A stretch of DNA of 64,000 nt. Source: Dichomitus squalens LYAD-421 SS1. Taxonomy: Eukaryota > Basidiomycota > Agaricomycetes > Polyporales > Polyporaceae. The stretch's first letter is position 1; the number at the start of each line of letters is the position of its first letter. A program made the position numbers and the translations under genes. The stretch covers positions 1,449,163 to 1,513,162 of the forward strand of contig NW_006766883.1 of NCBI RefSeq assembly GCF_000275845.1. The letters run 5' to 3'. The notes beneath the pieces were generated by a model. It was not told the DNA's origin. It saw only the letters and a program-made list of their open reading frames with translations, and did not search any database. Shown one piece after another: positions 23,229 through 34,795 of this stretch.

Positions 23229-25773
23229 ATGGCTTCCAATTACTCCTACAACCCTACATACAATCACAGCAACGCCTCCAACATCCACCAGGCCTCCCCC
23301 TACGGCTCGGGTGACCCATACTACAATGAGTCTACCGGCTTCATCACCCCTGCCAAGCCCAAGAAGGGCACCAGCAAGTGGGTGAAGATAGGTATCCCCG
23401 TTGCCATCCTTGTCATTGCCGCCGCCGTTGTTGGTGTCGTCCTCGGCATTCGTGCCCACAACAAGTCATCCTCGGCGTCGAGCAAGTCAGGAAGCTCCGG
23501 CTCCAACTCTGCATCCGGGGCGCAGAATGATATTGGCATCTTCGCCACTGGGACGGATAGCCTGTACATGCTTCCGCTATACCCCTCCACGGTATGTTGA
23601 CTCCGCCATCCACTATCGCGCTGGGGCATTCATTTACACTTGGCTATGTGTTGTCAGACGAACACGGCGCTCTACACTACCCCGACGTTTAATGCCGCCA
23701 GCAAAGCAAAAGCTACATGGCCCTCCGATCCCTTCCAGCCAGCGAGCCCGTCTGCTACTCAGGTCCGGACCGATCGCCCTCGCCTCATCGCCCCCGCGTA
23801 CAAGTGGGCGGCACTCCCAAACATGATTGCCAACGACCCTTACCTCAAATCTTGGAACGATACCATCTTCAGCAATGCGTCCACGTACTATGACCTTCCT
23901 GTCGTCCAGTACTTCATGGATGGCGACAGTGGTATCCTCGACAACGCGCGTGAGGTGAAGATGAGGGTCAAGGCCTTCTCCTACGTCTACCGCCTGACGA
24001 ATGACACCAAGTGGGTTGACCGTGCATTCAAGGAGCTCCAGGTATGTCGGCTTCTCACAGTGCCGGAGTCTCATCCCTTATCTGGACATGTCTCCCAGAA
24101 TGCTGCCGGAAACGGCACCACGCCTTTTGGCCCCGACGGGACAGACAAGTGGAACCCCACCCACTTCCTCGATACCGCTGAGTTCAGCGCTGCATTCGGT
24201 TACGCGTACGACTGGCTCTACGACATTCTCACCGACGAGCAGAAGAGCCAGATCCGGACGTCCCTTATCTACTACGGCCTCGGTCGGGGACTTGTCGCGT
24301 ACAACAACACCGACCTCCGTTATACGGGCTGGTGGTCGCAGAACATCTACGGTAATTGGAACTGCGTTTGCAACAGTGGTCTCACCATCGGTGCGCTAGC
24401 AATCCTCGGCGACGATGACACTGGTACAGCCGAGCAGATCCTCGCTCTCACTGTCGACAATGCGAATCAAAACTGTGCATTGGCCGTTTCTCCCGATGGC
24501 AGCTGGTCCGAGACAGCGAACTACTGGTACTTCGGTACCACTGGGCACGCTGAGATGGCGGCTAGCCTTAAGACCGCGACCGGCTCTGACTACGGCCTTC
24601 TCGACGTCAACCCCAGCTTCTCCCTCACCGGTCTCTTCCACATGTACATCACTGGTCCTGGTTCGCTGTTCGCCTGGGGTGACCACGGCCCGAACAAGTT
24701 CTCGACCACTGCGAACGCCATGTTCCTCTACGGTGACCATTACAATCACCCCGAATACGTCCTGTTCCAGCGAGATCAGCACGACGCTGCCGAGCCTTGG
24801 AGCATGTTCTGGTACGATTCGACTGTCTCCGGCGCGTTTTGGGATGGTCTTGCCCTCGACCACTTCTTTACCAACAACACCGACCAGTGGGCATCGATGC
24901 GCTCGTCGTGGACCGACGAGAACGCGTTGTACGTCGGTATCAAGGCTGGCACACTCCAGGGCCACCAGACGCATAATGACCTTGACGCGGGTGATTTTGT
25001 CCTCGACGCGATGGGCACGCGCTGGGCGGGCGAGCTCGGTTCCGGTGACTACCGCTCGACGGGCTACTTCAGCAATGACACCCAGGAGAGCAACCGTTGG
25101 TTGTACTACCGCAAACGTACCGAGGGTCAGAACACGATCCTCGTCAACCAGGCGAACCAGCTGGTCACGGCTCAGCCTGTCATCCTGCAGAACGCGAGCT
25201 CGGGCACCGTTCAGGGCTCGAGCACCGTACTCAATCTCCAGAAGGACGACACTGCGCTCTTCACTGCCGACCTTACGTCCGCCTACGACAGTGTGTAAGT
25301 TCCCCGTTTCTTTGTACGTCGTGTACCTCGGGCTGAGCATCGACCACAGGACCTCGTTCAAGCGAGGTGTTCGTCTCCTGAACGGCCGCAAGCAGGTGCT
25401 CCTCCAAGACGACATCAACGCGTCTGGCACCATCATGTGGCGCATGCACACGAACGCGACGGTGTCCGTCTCCGGCACGAGCGCGACGCTGAAGATCGAC
25501 GACAAGACTCTCATCATGTCGATCCTGAATCCCCCAGACGGTGTCACCATCACCACTGGGCCTGCGAAACGCTTCGACAACGACCCGCCGCTGCCGGCGG
25601 GCATGACGGACCAGGACAACCCGACGGTGACTGTGGTCATGATCAACCTCCCGGCCGGGACGTACAGCTTGCAGGTGTTGTTCAACCCTCAGTGGGATGG
25701 GATGTCGTCGAGCGACTTTGTGACCCCGCCGTCGGTCCCCATTGACCAGTGGACGCTGACGAGCCACAACTGA
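23229..25773 (+). CDS. Membrane-anchored heparinase II/III-like polysaccharide lyase
   Basis: The start at 23229 begins a cytoplasmic Ser/Tyr/Asn-rich tail of about 50 residues, then one transmembrane helix (VKIGIPVAILVIAAAVVGVVLGI) and a Ser/Gly-rich stalk, giving a type II membrane protein. The extracellular part has an alpha/alpha-toroid-like region (RLIAPAYKWAALP, AFGYAYDWLYDILTDEQK) and the heparinase II/III motif GHQTHNDLDAGDFVLDAMG followed by TRWAGELG. A beta-rich C-terminal domain follows an intron at about 25297. Enzymes with this architecture cleave uronic-acid polysaccharides by beta-elimination. The substrate here is unknown; a cell-wall or plant uronan is possible. Four exons, stop 25771-25773, about 770 residues. 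GC-rich coding sequence creates long spurious open frames on both strands. Confidence 0.83.
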
Positions 25774-26429
25774 TCGATGGGGTGCAGCTATATTGTTGTG
25801 TTGTCGGCGAGGGCTATCATCAGTGATGGACTGTTCCGTACTCGTTACTTGTATCTCTGTCTCGATTTGAATGCTCTTTGCTTTGGACCCCTGTTGAGTA
25901 GGGGTGTTTACTAGTCTGGTAATGGAAGGAGGTGATAATTGAATACGAGGTGTGAGTGCGTGTGAGATGGAAGACGCTGCGACAGAAGCTGTGCGAGGCT
26001 CGGTGGCAGACAGACAAGGCCGAGGGCGGTGATTGGCTGGCGGGGGATGGATTGGCGCTGGTTACCTTGGCATCCGGGCCATCCGTGCTGGGGGAGCATT
26101 CTGCTTGTCTCCTGCCGCGCTCTAGTACGCCCCTTGGCCTCAGCCATCCTCCGCTCATTTCAGTTTTCCCTCCTTCGTCAGCAAACAAAACCATCGTCTT
26201 CACGGGGACGCCCACCCACGTCCAGTGCGTTCGTCTTCCTGCTCTCTACCACCCCACCTCCTCTGTCCCACCGCCCGGGCTGGTCTCGGAACCTTCGTTC
26301 GTCTCTACCCCCTGTCGCACTTCTGGGACAGCTCCTGAAAAACAGAGCAGCGCGGTGACTGACGACGTTCCTCTCGTCCACAGCGTCCCGTACCCCCCCG
26401 TTCTCCCTTCCGATTTGAACATAGCAGTC
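25774..26429. other. Intergenic between two co-directional surface-protein genes
   Basis: This 656-bp stretch probably holds the lyase 3' UTR and the promoter and 5' UTR of the next gene. A pyrimidine-rich segment precedes the ATG at 26430, as is common in strongly expressed fungal genes. No other feature is seen. Confidence 0.4.
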
Positions 26430-27554
26430 ATGTTTGCCCGCAAGAGCAAGGTCGCTCTCACACTCTTTTGCCTCGTCGTCGCCCTGGGCTTGGCCACCAC
26501 ATCCGAGGCGAATTCACTCGTTCACTCCCCTCGCGACCATGCCGACCTCAACCGCATGATCAAGAAGCGGGCTCCTCAGATCGATATCTTCCCTACCGGC
26601 CCCATCATTGGTGCCGAGGGCACCCCAACCGCGTCCGCTTCGACCGACACGGCCTCCGCTACCTCGGCCACCTCTGCGTCCACGACGAGCACAGGCGCCG
26701 CATCTGTCACCACTGGCTCGTCCACTTCGGGCACTGCCTCGGCGACCGGTGCTACCGATTCTGTGAGTACAGCAAGAATGGAAGCGATGATTGGGGGCTG
26801 ACAATCTACGGGATGTTTTTACAAGGCTTCGGTCACCGGCTCTTCGACGTCGGCGTCGTCCTCGAGCACTACGTCGAGCTCTTCCTCGTCCTCCGCTACT
26901 TCAAGCTCGTCCTCGTCAAGCTCTTCGAGCACGTCCTCGTCTTCCTCGAGCACGACCGACTCGCAGACTAGTACCAGCGCAACCAGCACTCCCACTGCGG
27001 ATGCTGCAACCGATACCCTGCCGTCGTCCACCCGTACTGCTACCAGAATCGTCACGGCTTCGACTTCTGACCAGCCCACCGGCTCTGCCGGTGCCTCTGT
27101 CTCCAGTGGCATCAACTCGAATAACGGAAGCCACATCACTCGCACGACGCTCACCGTGATCATCGTCATCGCCGCGTCGATCGGTTTCATCGCCCTTGCG
27201 TGGACCCTCTTCCGCAAGTGGAAGCTTAGGCCGTCCTCCAACTTTGACGACCGCATGCAGCCCATCGACTGGCAGCCTACTGGTCCCGAAGAGTCTGGCC
27301 TCCCCACCGTTCGCCGCGTCAACTCGACCGCTTCCCACGGTTCGTTCCAGTCCTCGGGCCACGGCCATGGCGGCCTCGACCCGCTCCCCGAGCACGACTT
27401 CACTGCTGGCCCTACTGCCCTTGCGCCTGTCGGTGGCTACGCTGACCTCCAGCGTGGCCCGAGCCCGCAGCCGATGGCTCAGCTCCAGCGTGGCCCTAGC
27501 GCGACGCGTGCTGACTACTCGGCGTACGACTACAACAATGGCGTGCGGTACTAA
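26430..27554 (+). CDS. Mucin-like single-pass surface protein (Ser/Thr-rich, Mid2-like layout)
   Basis: Two exons are separated by an intron starting at about 26763. The N-terminus is a signal peptide (VALTLFCLVVALGLATTSEA). A Ser/Thr/Ala-rich region of about 170 residues, including long poly-Ser runs, should be heavily O-mannosylated. One transmembrane helix follows (LTVIIVIAASIGFIALAWTLF), then a cytoplasmic tail of about 110 residues rich in Pro, Gly and His, with a repeated LQRGPS motif. This layout is that of cell-wall stress sensors such as Mid2/Wsc, but no Cys-rich WSC domain is present and sequence similarity is mainly compositional. Stop TAA at 27552-27554. It lies co-directionally behind the lyase gene. 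Confidence 0.75.
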
Positions 27555-28484
27555 GCCTCTGAGGCCTGCAGCGTAGTTATCCTGTCCATGCGTCGTGATA
27601 TGATGTAGCTGGTCGCAGCGCGAACCTAGACGTTGTATGGATAACAGTGGATTGCGCTCACAACGATACCTGTTCCTTATGATCAATGCACGCGGGGCCT
27701 GTCTTGAGCTACAGCTTCCACACGCACGGGCCCCGACGCTTGCTCCCGTTACCCCTGCTGCTACCCTCTCGCCCCGTCGATATTCTTCAGTCCCGTTTCC
27801 CGGTCTGTCTCGATACTTTACTACCGTCTCGTTTAACCCGGTCTTTCACCCGTGCCGGAGAAGTGCGCGATCGATCGAGACGTGTACCTTCTGCCCCATT
27901 TCCGCTGGACGCTTCAACCCTTTCCCCTTGATACCGTGTCCGCGTTTAATTCGTACGACGAAACGGTAGTCCGTTGCTCTCCCCCCTTCTTGCTCGTCGA
28001 TGATTTATGTTTATGTGCGTATCGTGACGACTTGGCAAGACAGTGCGTCGACCCACCGTCAGGCCCGCGTGGTGTGATGGCTATGTCTGACTGGCCGAGT
28101 TCACTTCTGTTCCCACTCGTTCTCAACAGAAGGGGATCGTTGGGGTGATGTGGCTCCGTATCGCGTTCACATTTAGTGTCTGGGAAGACGGCAATGATTG
28201 TGGGACTGCACTAGCGCCAGCCCAGTATAGCTGTACGGCACTAGAGCCTCGATAATGATAATGATAGTTGAGCTGGGGCCAGCGAGGGCTAGCAGGGCCT
28301 GGTCCTTCCGGGGAAGAGTCAGGTACACCGGATGTTGACGTTGCTTCATACAGATAATCCCAAACCGAGCCACTACAGTACAGATAAGGATTCTATGATA
28401 CACACAGTGGTCTGCTCCCTGCTTTGCACATATGTTTAGCCACTCCGCATGCGCCATCAAATTTGCTTGCAAAGGGGATCCTCT
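27555..28484. other. Intergenic, convergent gene ends
   Basis: This 930-bp interval lies between the 3' ends of the mucin-like gene (+) and the GNL1-like gene (-). It includes a CT-rich stretch (about 27715-27960), but I see no gene, RNA or repeat. Confidence 0.45.
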
Positions 28485-31047
28485 TCAAGATCCTTCGTCG
28501 TCGTCCTGATCGTCCAGAACCAGCGCCCGAAATCTGCCGCCCTCGCTGGCAATCTGGTGCCGAATCCCTCCCCCCGTCGCAGGGTCCTCCTCACCTTCCG
28601 AGACCTCTTCTGCACTGCCGTCGAAAGATGAACCGGCCTCGTCCTCGGACCCGGCCGGACGCGCTTGCGCGTCGTCGTCACTCTCACGATCACTCTCTTC
28701 GTCCATGCCGCGGTCGTGCGCGATCCAGATGCCCGCGCCGACGTTGTCCTGATGCTTGGTGATCGTCTCGAGATCCGTGCCGGGCGGCCAGAATGCCCAG
28801 CGTATCCTCCCATCGGCGATGGCGGCGAGAACTATAACGGAAGGGAAGGGGAACCACACACAGAATTGACGGCAGTGCGCAGTTGCGACCGGGGAGATAG
28901 CGAGAGGGATGGTCACAAGGTTCGACGCGGTCCATGGATCAGCCAAAACGACAAGTCGCACCGTGTCGTGAATGCACACGAAGACATGCGAGGAAGAGCC
29001 GGACGTGAGCGGATCGCTGTCGGCGGTGATCTGAGCAAGGAAGGTTCACGTACTGGCGTTCCCGGCGCGGTTCACGTCTGGCCGCCCCGCCTGCGCGGTC
29101 ATCCAGCCCTTCTTGTTCGCGTACGCGGTGAGGATGTCCATCGCCGTCCATACGACCTCCTTCGGCTGTGCTTTCGGTGGTTCACCATCTCTCCAGGTAA
29201 AGATGTCTTCGCGCCAAGTGCGCTTGTCCTCGGGGGCGGCCGAGGGAGGGCTCGGGTGAGCGAGTCCGAGGACCTTTTCGAGCGGGATGAGGCGCGCGGC
29301 GTGGTATATGCAAAGGGGGATGGCCGAGACGCGTGAGATGGGGAGGATCCCGCTCAGGACCTGGATAGGCGGGGTGGGGAAGTTCTTGTGTCAGCGTTCC
29401 TTCCTTCCGGCTAGGTTTGACATAGGAAGCAAACCCACCTGGGTTTCCATTGGGACATAGTTCGGTATGACCAGGCCAGGGCAGTCTACGAGCCGGACCT
29501 CGGAGGTCCAGAAGAGCGTCTGGAAATGCTTTGTCTGGAGAACAGTACATGCAGTGAGACATTCGGACATTCGAGCCTTGCCTGACAGCCCAAATGTGTG
29601 TCGTACCTTCCCAGGCGTCCGAGAAACCCTGACCTTCTGAGTGCCGAAGAGAGCATTCAAGAGCGAGGACTTGCCCACGTTGGGCTGACCTGCTCGACAC
29701 ATGCGCATTAGTCATGAGACGACGCATCGGCCCCAGGTCAGCCCCTGAACTTGCCAATAAGCCCGATAGTCAAGAATTCGGGATCGGAGTCGTCGTCCTC
29801 TTCGTGTCCCTCGGAACCAACTCCGTTTTCTAGGGGCGGCTTGGTAGGCTTTGGGTCGGCCGCACCACCTACCACGGTCCCAACCTGCCCTCCACGTGCC
29901 CTGAGGACGGCGTCCCAATCGACTGAGGATCTCATCCTCGGCCTCCAGCGAGCGAGTCGCTCAGGATTGCTCTTGATTTCCGGGGGCGGCTCGAGTAGCT
30001 CGGCATGCGTTTCTCGTAACGCGTTCACCAGCGTTTCCCGGAATGCAGACGGGAGGTGGGGCGCGTACATTTTTCTGCCGCTAGAGGACCCTTCTCCCGC
30101 ATGCTTCTCCACGTAGGATTCTACCTGTACGATGCGCATATCCGGGTAGAGCGCGTTGAGGTGCTTTGTCCATGCCGCCACGCGGTCTGGGCCGGAGATA
30201 TCGACCTTGGTGAGGACCAAGATCGTTCGAATCCGAGACGCGTGCGGAAGGCTGGAAAGATACGAGGGCAGCGCGGGTGGAAAGTGGAGGATCGGGCAGC
30301 GCGAGTCGAGGAGGATTAGCAGTATCTGCGAGATTTCCGTGACGCGCCATCTATGGACGAGCAGTTGTCAGTGTCATTGATGGTCACATTCCTGCGAGCA
30401 TTAGAATGGAGGAAAACGCACAGCTGCCGCCAAACTTCGAGGTTATGCTCGTACGACGTGGGGGCGCGGGGCATCGCGTCAGTTGCCGCCTCTGGTATTC
30501 TGTCCAAGACTCTGTCAGGTGCGCCGGGTACAGATGAGGTCTGGGGTGCATCATCATCGCTGCTGGCGTTGCACCACGCGTTCACCGCAGCGTCAGTCTG
30601 TGCGAGCCATTTCTTGAAGAGGCCTTCCTCGTTCGCTTCGACTTCCTTCTTGGACATGTCATATCGCCATTTCGGACGCCGCGGGCAAGTGAGCTCCCCA
30701 GCGGTCCGTCCGCCGTCAGCGCTTGTGATCTGTTTGTCAACATCCGGGAGGATCGCGAGTTCGGGAGGAATTGGACGTGTGAGAGGGAGCTTGTAAGCCA
30801 GAACCCTTGTTTTCTCCAGGAATGCCGGGGGGAGTTTCACGAACGAGGACTCGAGGCGACGGGTGGATTCTGCAGCGGTGGCGCGTGTGGTTGAGCCAAT
30901 GGACTGTCCTGTGGGTCCTTTGCGGCCTTTCCTGTGCTGATCTGGTTTGGATGGCGGTGGAGGAGGGATGTCGCCACGCTTGACGGCGCGCTTGAGGCGG
31001 AGCTGCTCCCTGCGCTTCTTCGGGGAGCAGGGCTTGCGTCTCTGCAT
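28485..31047 (-). CDS. GNL1: Circularly permuted GTPase, GNL1-like (MMR1/HSR1 family)
   Basis: The start at 31047 gives MQRRKPCSPKKRREQLRLKR, the basic N-terminus characteristic of GNL1 proteins. The G-motifs come in permuted order: G4 (LVLTKVDI), then G1 (GQPNVGKSSLLNALFG) and G3 (VRLVDCPGLVIP). Before G4 lies LEVWRQ|LWRVTEISQILLILLDSRCPI, the family's switch-like segment. After the GTPase domain come RVSAIPLCIYHAARLIPLEKVLGL and, beyond an intron of roughly 220 nt, DGRIRWAFWPPGTD and a long acidic tail rich in Asp, Glu and Ser. Relatives act in ribosome subunit maturation or nucleolar export; the role of GNL1 is less well known. About 720 residues. It is head to head with the methyltransferase gene. 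Confidence 0.87.
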
Positions 31048-31895
31048 TCTTGTGTCTGATACCGATCGCGAACGTTGTGGAGCGGAGGGAGTGCGAGCCG
31101 TGTGGACGTCGATGAGAGACAGACAACAGGTCGCGTTGGACTAGCTGAGCGCTCCCCCTCGTTTGGTGACTCAATCCTTCGCGGCTCCGTCTGAGGCACC
31201 TTCCTCCCTCAGCCTGCCGCAACATCGTGCACACCAGATCTCGCCAGTTTGGCTTTCTACCGCATTTCAAGCCACCAGATTCTACGTAGATCTGCACGAT
31301 CAGGTCTGCCACCGGCCTGCCACCAGGCATGCAGGGGTGTGCACGTGGCTCGTACCTCAGCCACGCTCGCCGCATGAGTATCTCGCCGGGTGCGGTCCCG
31401 TCTCCACGGCGAGCGTTGTGGCATTGTGCGAGGCTCGTAACGCTCGTTCGCAAGCCTCATGGTCCGAGTACACCGCCCGTCTGTTCCGACAGGGCAGGGA
31501 AGGACATGCACGTCGGTGTCAGTAGCAGACAATCTCGGCGGCGGCGGAATGGTGCTACGTGCTGTATGTAGTCTTGTGCTCGCAACTACTGAAGTGTGTG
31601 GGCGAGAGGCTGAGATGAGACTAGCCTTGCCGGCGACTTAACGTCAGTGGCGGTGGCGGTTGTGGGGGCTGTCGGCCGGGGGAGGAGGCTAGGCGCTAAG
31701 CGGGAGGAGAGATTGAGATCTGGATCGGGAGGCACGACTGATGGGCGCTGGGTGCGGAGGAGGCTCGGAGAGGGCTGCTGCGAACCGCGCTCCTGCGAAT
31801 ATCGCCTCTTCCGTCTCGGCCTGTCCCTCCGCGATGTCACCGTCCCTTCTTCATCTTCCCTCTTCTCCTCCGTCCATGTCCCCCATCTCACTCCA
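31048..31895. promoter_or_regulatory. Shared upstream region of GNL1-like and methyltransferase genes
   Basis: This 848-bp interval separates diverging starts. An open frame in the methyltransferase reading frame extends back to 31647, so an upstream start cannot be excluded. No further element is recognised. Confidence 0.4.
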
Positions 31896-34093
31896 ATGAT
31901 GGGCCCTCCCTATCCCTATCCATCTCGCCCGACTAGGCTCAGCTGCAGCTCTACTGCCACTCACTCAAACGCCTCCGATCCCAGCCGCAGGAACATCCAC
32001 AGGAAGGAGAACCAGTTCATATACCGCAACGGCTCCAAGCTCCATGCCTACGACAGAGAGAAGGTCCCCTATCCTAGCTCCTTCGATCGAGATGTTATCG
32101 AACTGTGCGTCTCTCTAATTCCCACCGATCTCTCCCTTCGCTAAGCGGAACGCTGAACAGCCAAAGCCTGGACAATGCTATACTCCTCGACTCTACGGGC
32201 AAGTCTACTTACATCGACTTTGAAGCAAGGCCGAAGCCGACGCGATGTCTAGACATCGGCACTGGGGTAGGCCGCCGTCTGTTCACGCTAAACCCTGTGC
32301 TCATGCACATTCTTGTGCAGTTGGGCCTGTGGGTCATTTCCGCCGCGAAGCTTTGGCCGGAGGCCACATTCGTGAGTATATGCTATACAATATGCTCCGG
32401 ATGTCCCTAAGGGGGCGCCTCAGGTTGGGCTGGACATGGTCAACATACAAATCCCCCTCCAAGTGCTCGAACAAGACATCGCCGAGCGCATAGAATGGGT
32501 GCACACGAACATGTAAGCCAAGTCTGCTTGTCTGCACCGGAGCTTGACCTCAATGACCATTCGCAGCTTACGAAATAAGCTCCCCTTCGACGACGACGAG
32601 TTCGACCATGTGCATATCAATGGCATAGCGCTTGGTATCCCTGAGAATAAGGTCAGCAATCTTGACTTGCCGTGGCGATGCTCTTGCTCATCTCCCGACT
32701 CAGTGGTATCCGCTGTATGAAGTAAGCTATGACGCCCTTGGTTACGCTCGGTGGCTTACATGATATCAATAGGAAATACGTCGAGTTATGAAGCCAGGCG
32801 CTACCATTGAGCATATCGAAGAAGGTGTGTGCGGGTCATGTCGGCAATGATACCATCATTCACCGCCGGCTGCAGACGCAATATTCCCCAGTTTACCACG
32901 TTGGTACACTGACCCTTTGCGAGCACACTCTCGTGGCCTTTCGACATCAGGAAGCGTGCAAGCTCGCCTGTCCTACAGTGCTTCATCAGCAACATCTCAC
33001 CTCAGACACGAACACGAGCTTCTTGAGACGCTCTACGACGACGTTTGGTCCACTAGATTCATCAATGCCTACCCCACGTCAATATTACCCGGATACTTTG
33101 GAGCATTCTTCGAGCGTGTATTATCACCCCCCGTTGTACAGTATATGTCCCCTCCATTTGCACCATTTGCGCCTCTTCCAGGAACTCGCGACTCCAAGAT
33201 ACCCCCATTACCCCGTGCCATAACGCCACACCCCAACGGCACTACGACTACGATACCCCAAGGAAACGGCTCCCCTCGCGCAGCGACATTCACCAACGGT
33301 TCCCTCACCACATCCCCGTCGTCTACGCTACGAGTGTCGACGGAAGACGTAGCAAAGTGCGGCCTATCACCCTGTCCCTCCGTATCCTCCCTCCCTCACG
33401 AGGAACTCGACGAGCGCGCGCCCTCCCAGAAAGATCCCGAGGCAGCATCCATGTTGTCCAACACGAGTCAGGCAGGGTCGTACTCTTCCGGATCGACATC
33501 TTCCAAGTCCGCCAAGCGGCCATCCGTTATGCTCCTCGCTTCCCCAGAGGAGGGCACGTCGCTGGGGGGAGATAGCGCGGCGGACATATTCCCAGTGGAG
33601 AAGGTGCAGGCGCAAGACGAACAGACGAAGTATATGCACCTTTATCGCACAGTCACCTGGGTCCTGTCGACGAAGGAAGCGATGTGGGACGAGCTGCTGG
33701 CCCGCGTGCAGGCGAGGGACGAGACTCTGCGGAAGTTTGGATGGAAAGACGAGGACTACAACGAGCAGGCGAGTCGGGCAAGGTTCGAGTATGCCATCGA
33801 CCAGTACCAGAGGTGAGCGTCGTCACGTTCTCCCTCTGTGTCTTAGGTGACTGACTGGTATGGCCTTGCGACTCCCCTGCTGTAGCGATATGCGAGGTCG
33901 GATATCTCTCTGGAACTGCGCCGTCCAGAACGGCTGGGAGCTCCCCTTCCGCGACCCACCGACGCAAGCGGAGGTAGGGGAGGAGATGCAGCTCCGACAT
34001 GAGATTTTGGAGGCGCAGAAGCAATCCGATACCGGGGCGCTCGAGCCGCCGGTGAGGAAGATTCGGATCCTAATCGGGTCCAAGGAGTCTTGA
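31896..34093 (+). CDS. SAM-dependent methyltransferase (class I) with long disordered insert
   Basis: The first exon from 31896 (MMGPPYPYPS) ends SSFDRDVIEL. After splicing, SLDNAILLDSTGK leads to the SAM-binding motif I (TRCLDIGTGLGLWVISAA), then GLDMVNIQIP, DDEFDHVHINGIALGIPE and RRVMKPGATIEHIEE, the post-motif strand. A Ser/Pro-rich disordered insert of about 180 residues follows (exon from about 33000), then a C-terminal helical region (LYRTVTWVLSTKEAMWDELL, SDMRGRISLWNCAVQNGWELPFRDPP). This arrangement is typical of a group of fungal methyltransferases of unknown substrate. Upstream in-frame ATG codons exist (31647), but the MMGPPY start fits better with the short 5' region. Stop at 34091-34093. 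Confidence 0.75.
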
Positions 34094-34795
34094 CCTCGAA
34101 CTCTACCTATCTGCCTGGCGGTCGAGAGATGTGTCATTGGACACGCCCGTGTGTTCGGTGGTTGTTACGATTAGGTGTCGTCGCTATGTTTTGTGGACGG
34201 TGTCGGAAGCATATGCATATTGCATCGCGCAGCGGTCCGCGACTTTCGGGGCCGGCCGTCTGTCGCAGATCATTGATTCGGATCCTGTCGTGTGCACTGG
34301 AATTTTGAGACAGCAAGGATACTTCGATCTTGGTGACAGTGATTTCGAGTATCTACTTCCTTGGTACGTGCGTTTGGGACACGTATGCGTTCACAGACAT
34401 GTGCACAGGTTCAGCGTATACAAGGTTGGATATCGGTATTGTATATAAAGAGTATCGCCTGGTACGTTTCGTTGGGTGCAGATCCTTGTACGGTGATCAA
34501 GTGTGTACATCCCCACCCTCCTCACGTCTAGCTTACTGATCGTTTAGTTATGGACTGGGTAGGAACTCGTTCAGCACTATGTGCCTGTCATCCTCCAAGG
34601 CTTGTTCGGCTCAGCTCCGCGGTCGTGATGTATTGTTTGCCTCGGTCAGCCCCCGCGGAGGACATACCGGTCTCCGATTGTCCTTCGGACACCCACGCAT
34701 TCTGTCGCGCCCTCCTCCTTTTAACGAAAGCTGGTCTTCCGTACGCCTCTTGTCAACTCATACCGTCAGATAGTAGCACAGAGATTGCTGCTGCT
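34094..34795. other. Intergenic / upstream region of the Prm10-like gene
   Basis: This 702-bp interval is between two co-directional genes. The reading frame of the downstream gene is open back to an ATG at 34550, but the stretch has no family similarity and is treated as 5' UTR and promoter. Confidence 0.4.

Noticed and set aside
24396..25685. 429-codon frame (-) and a 452-codon frame (+, 24415-25773) across the lyase
   Set aside because: Both overlap the lyase exons in other frames. Codon bias toward C/G at third positions removes stops in alternative frames. Only the lyase frame has domain similarity.
28830..29056. Long intron of the GNL1-like gene as host of a snoRNA
   Set aside because: No C/D or H/ACA box pair with a terminal stem could be identified.
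30210..30250. gttcgaatcc word suggestive of a tRNA T-loop
   Set aside because: It lies within the GNL1-like coding exon, with no matching acceptor, D or anticodon arms.
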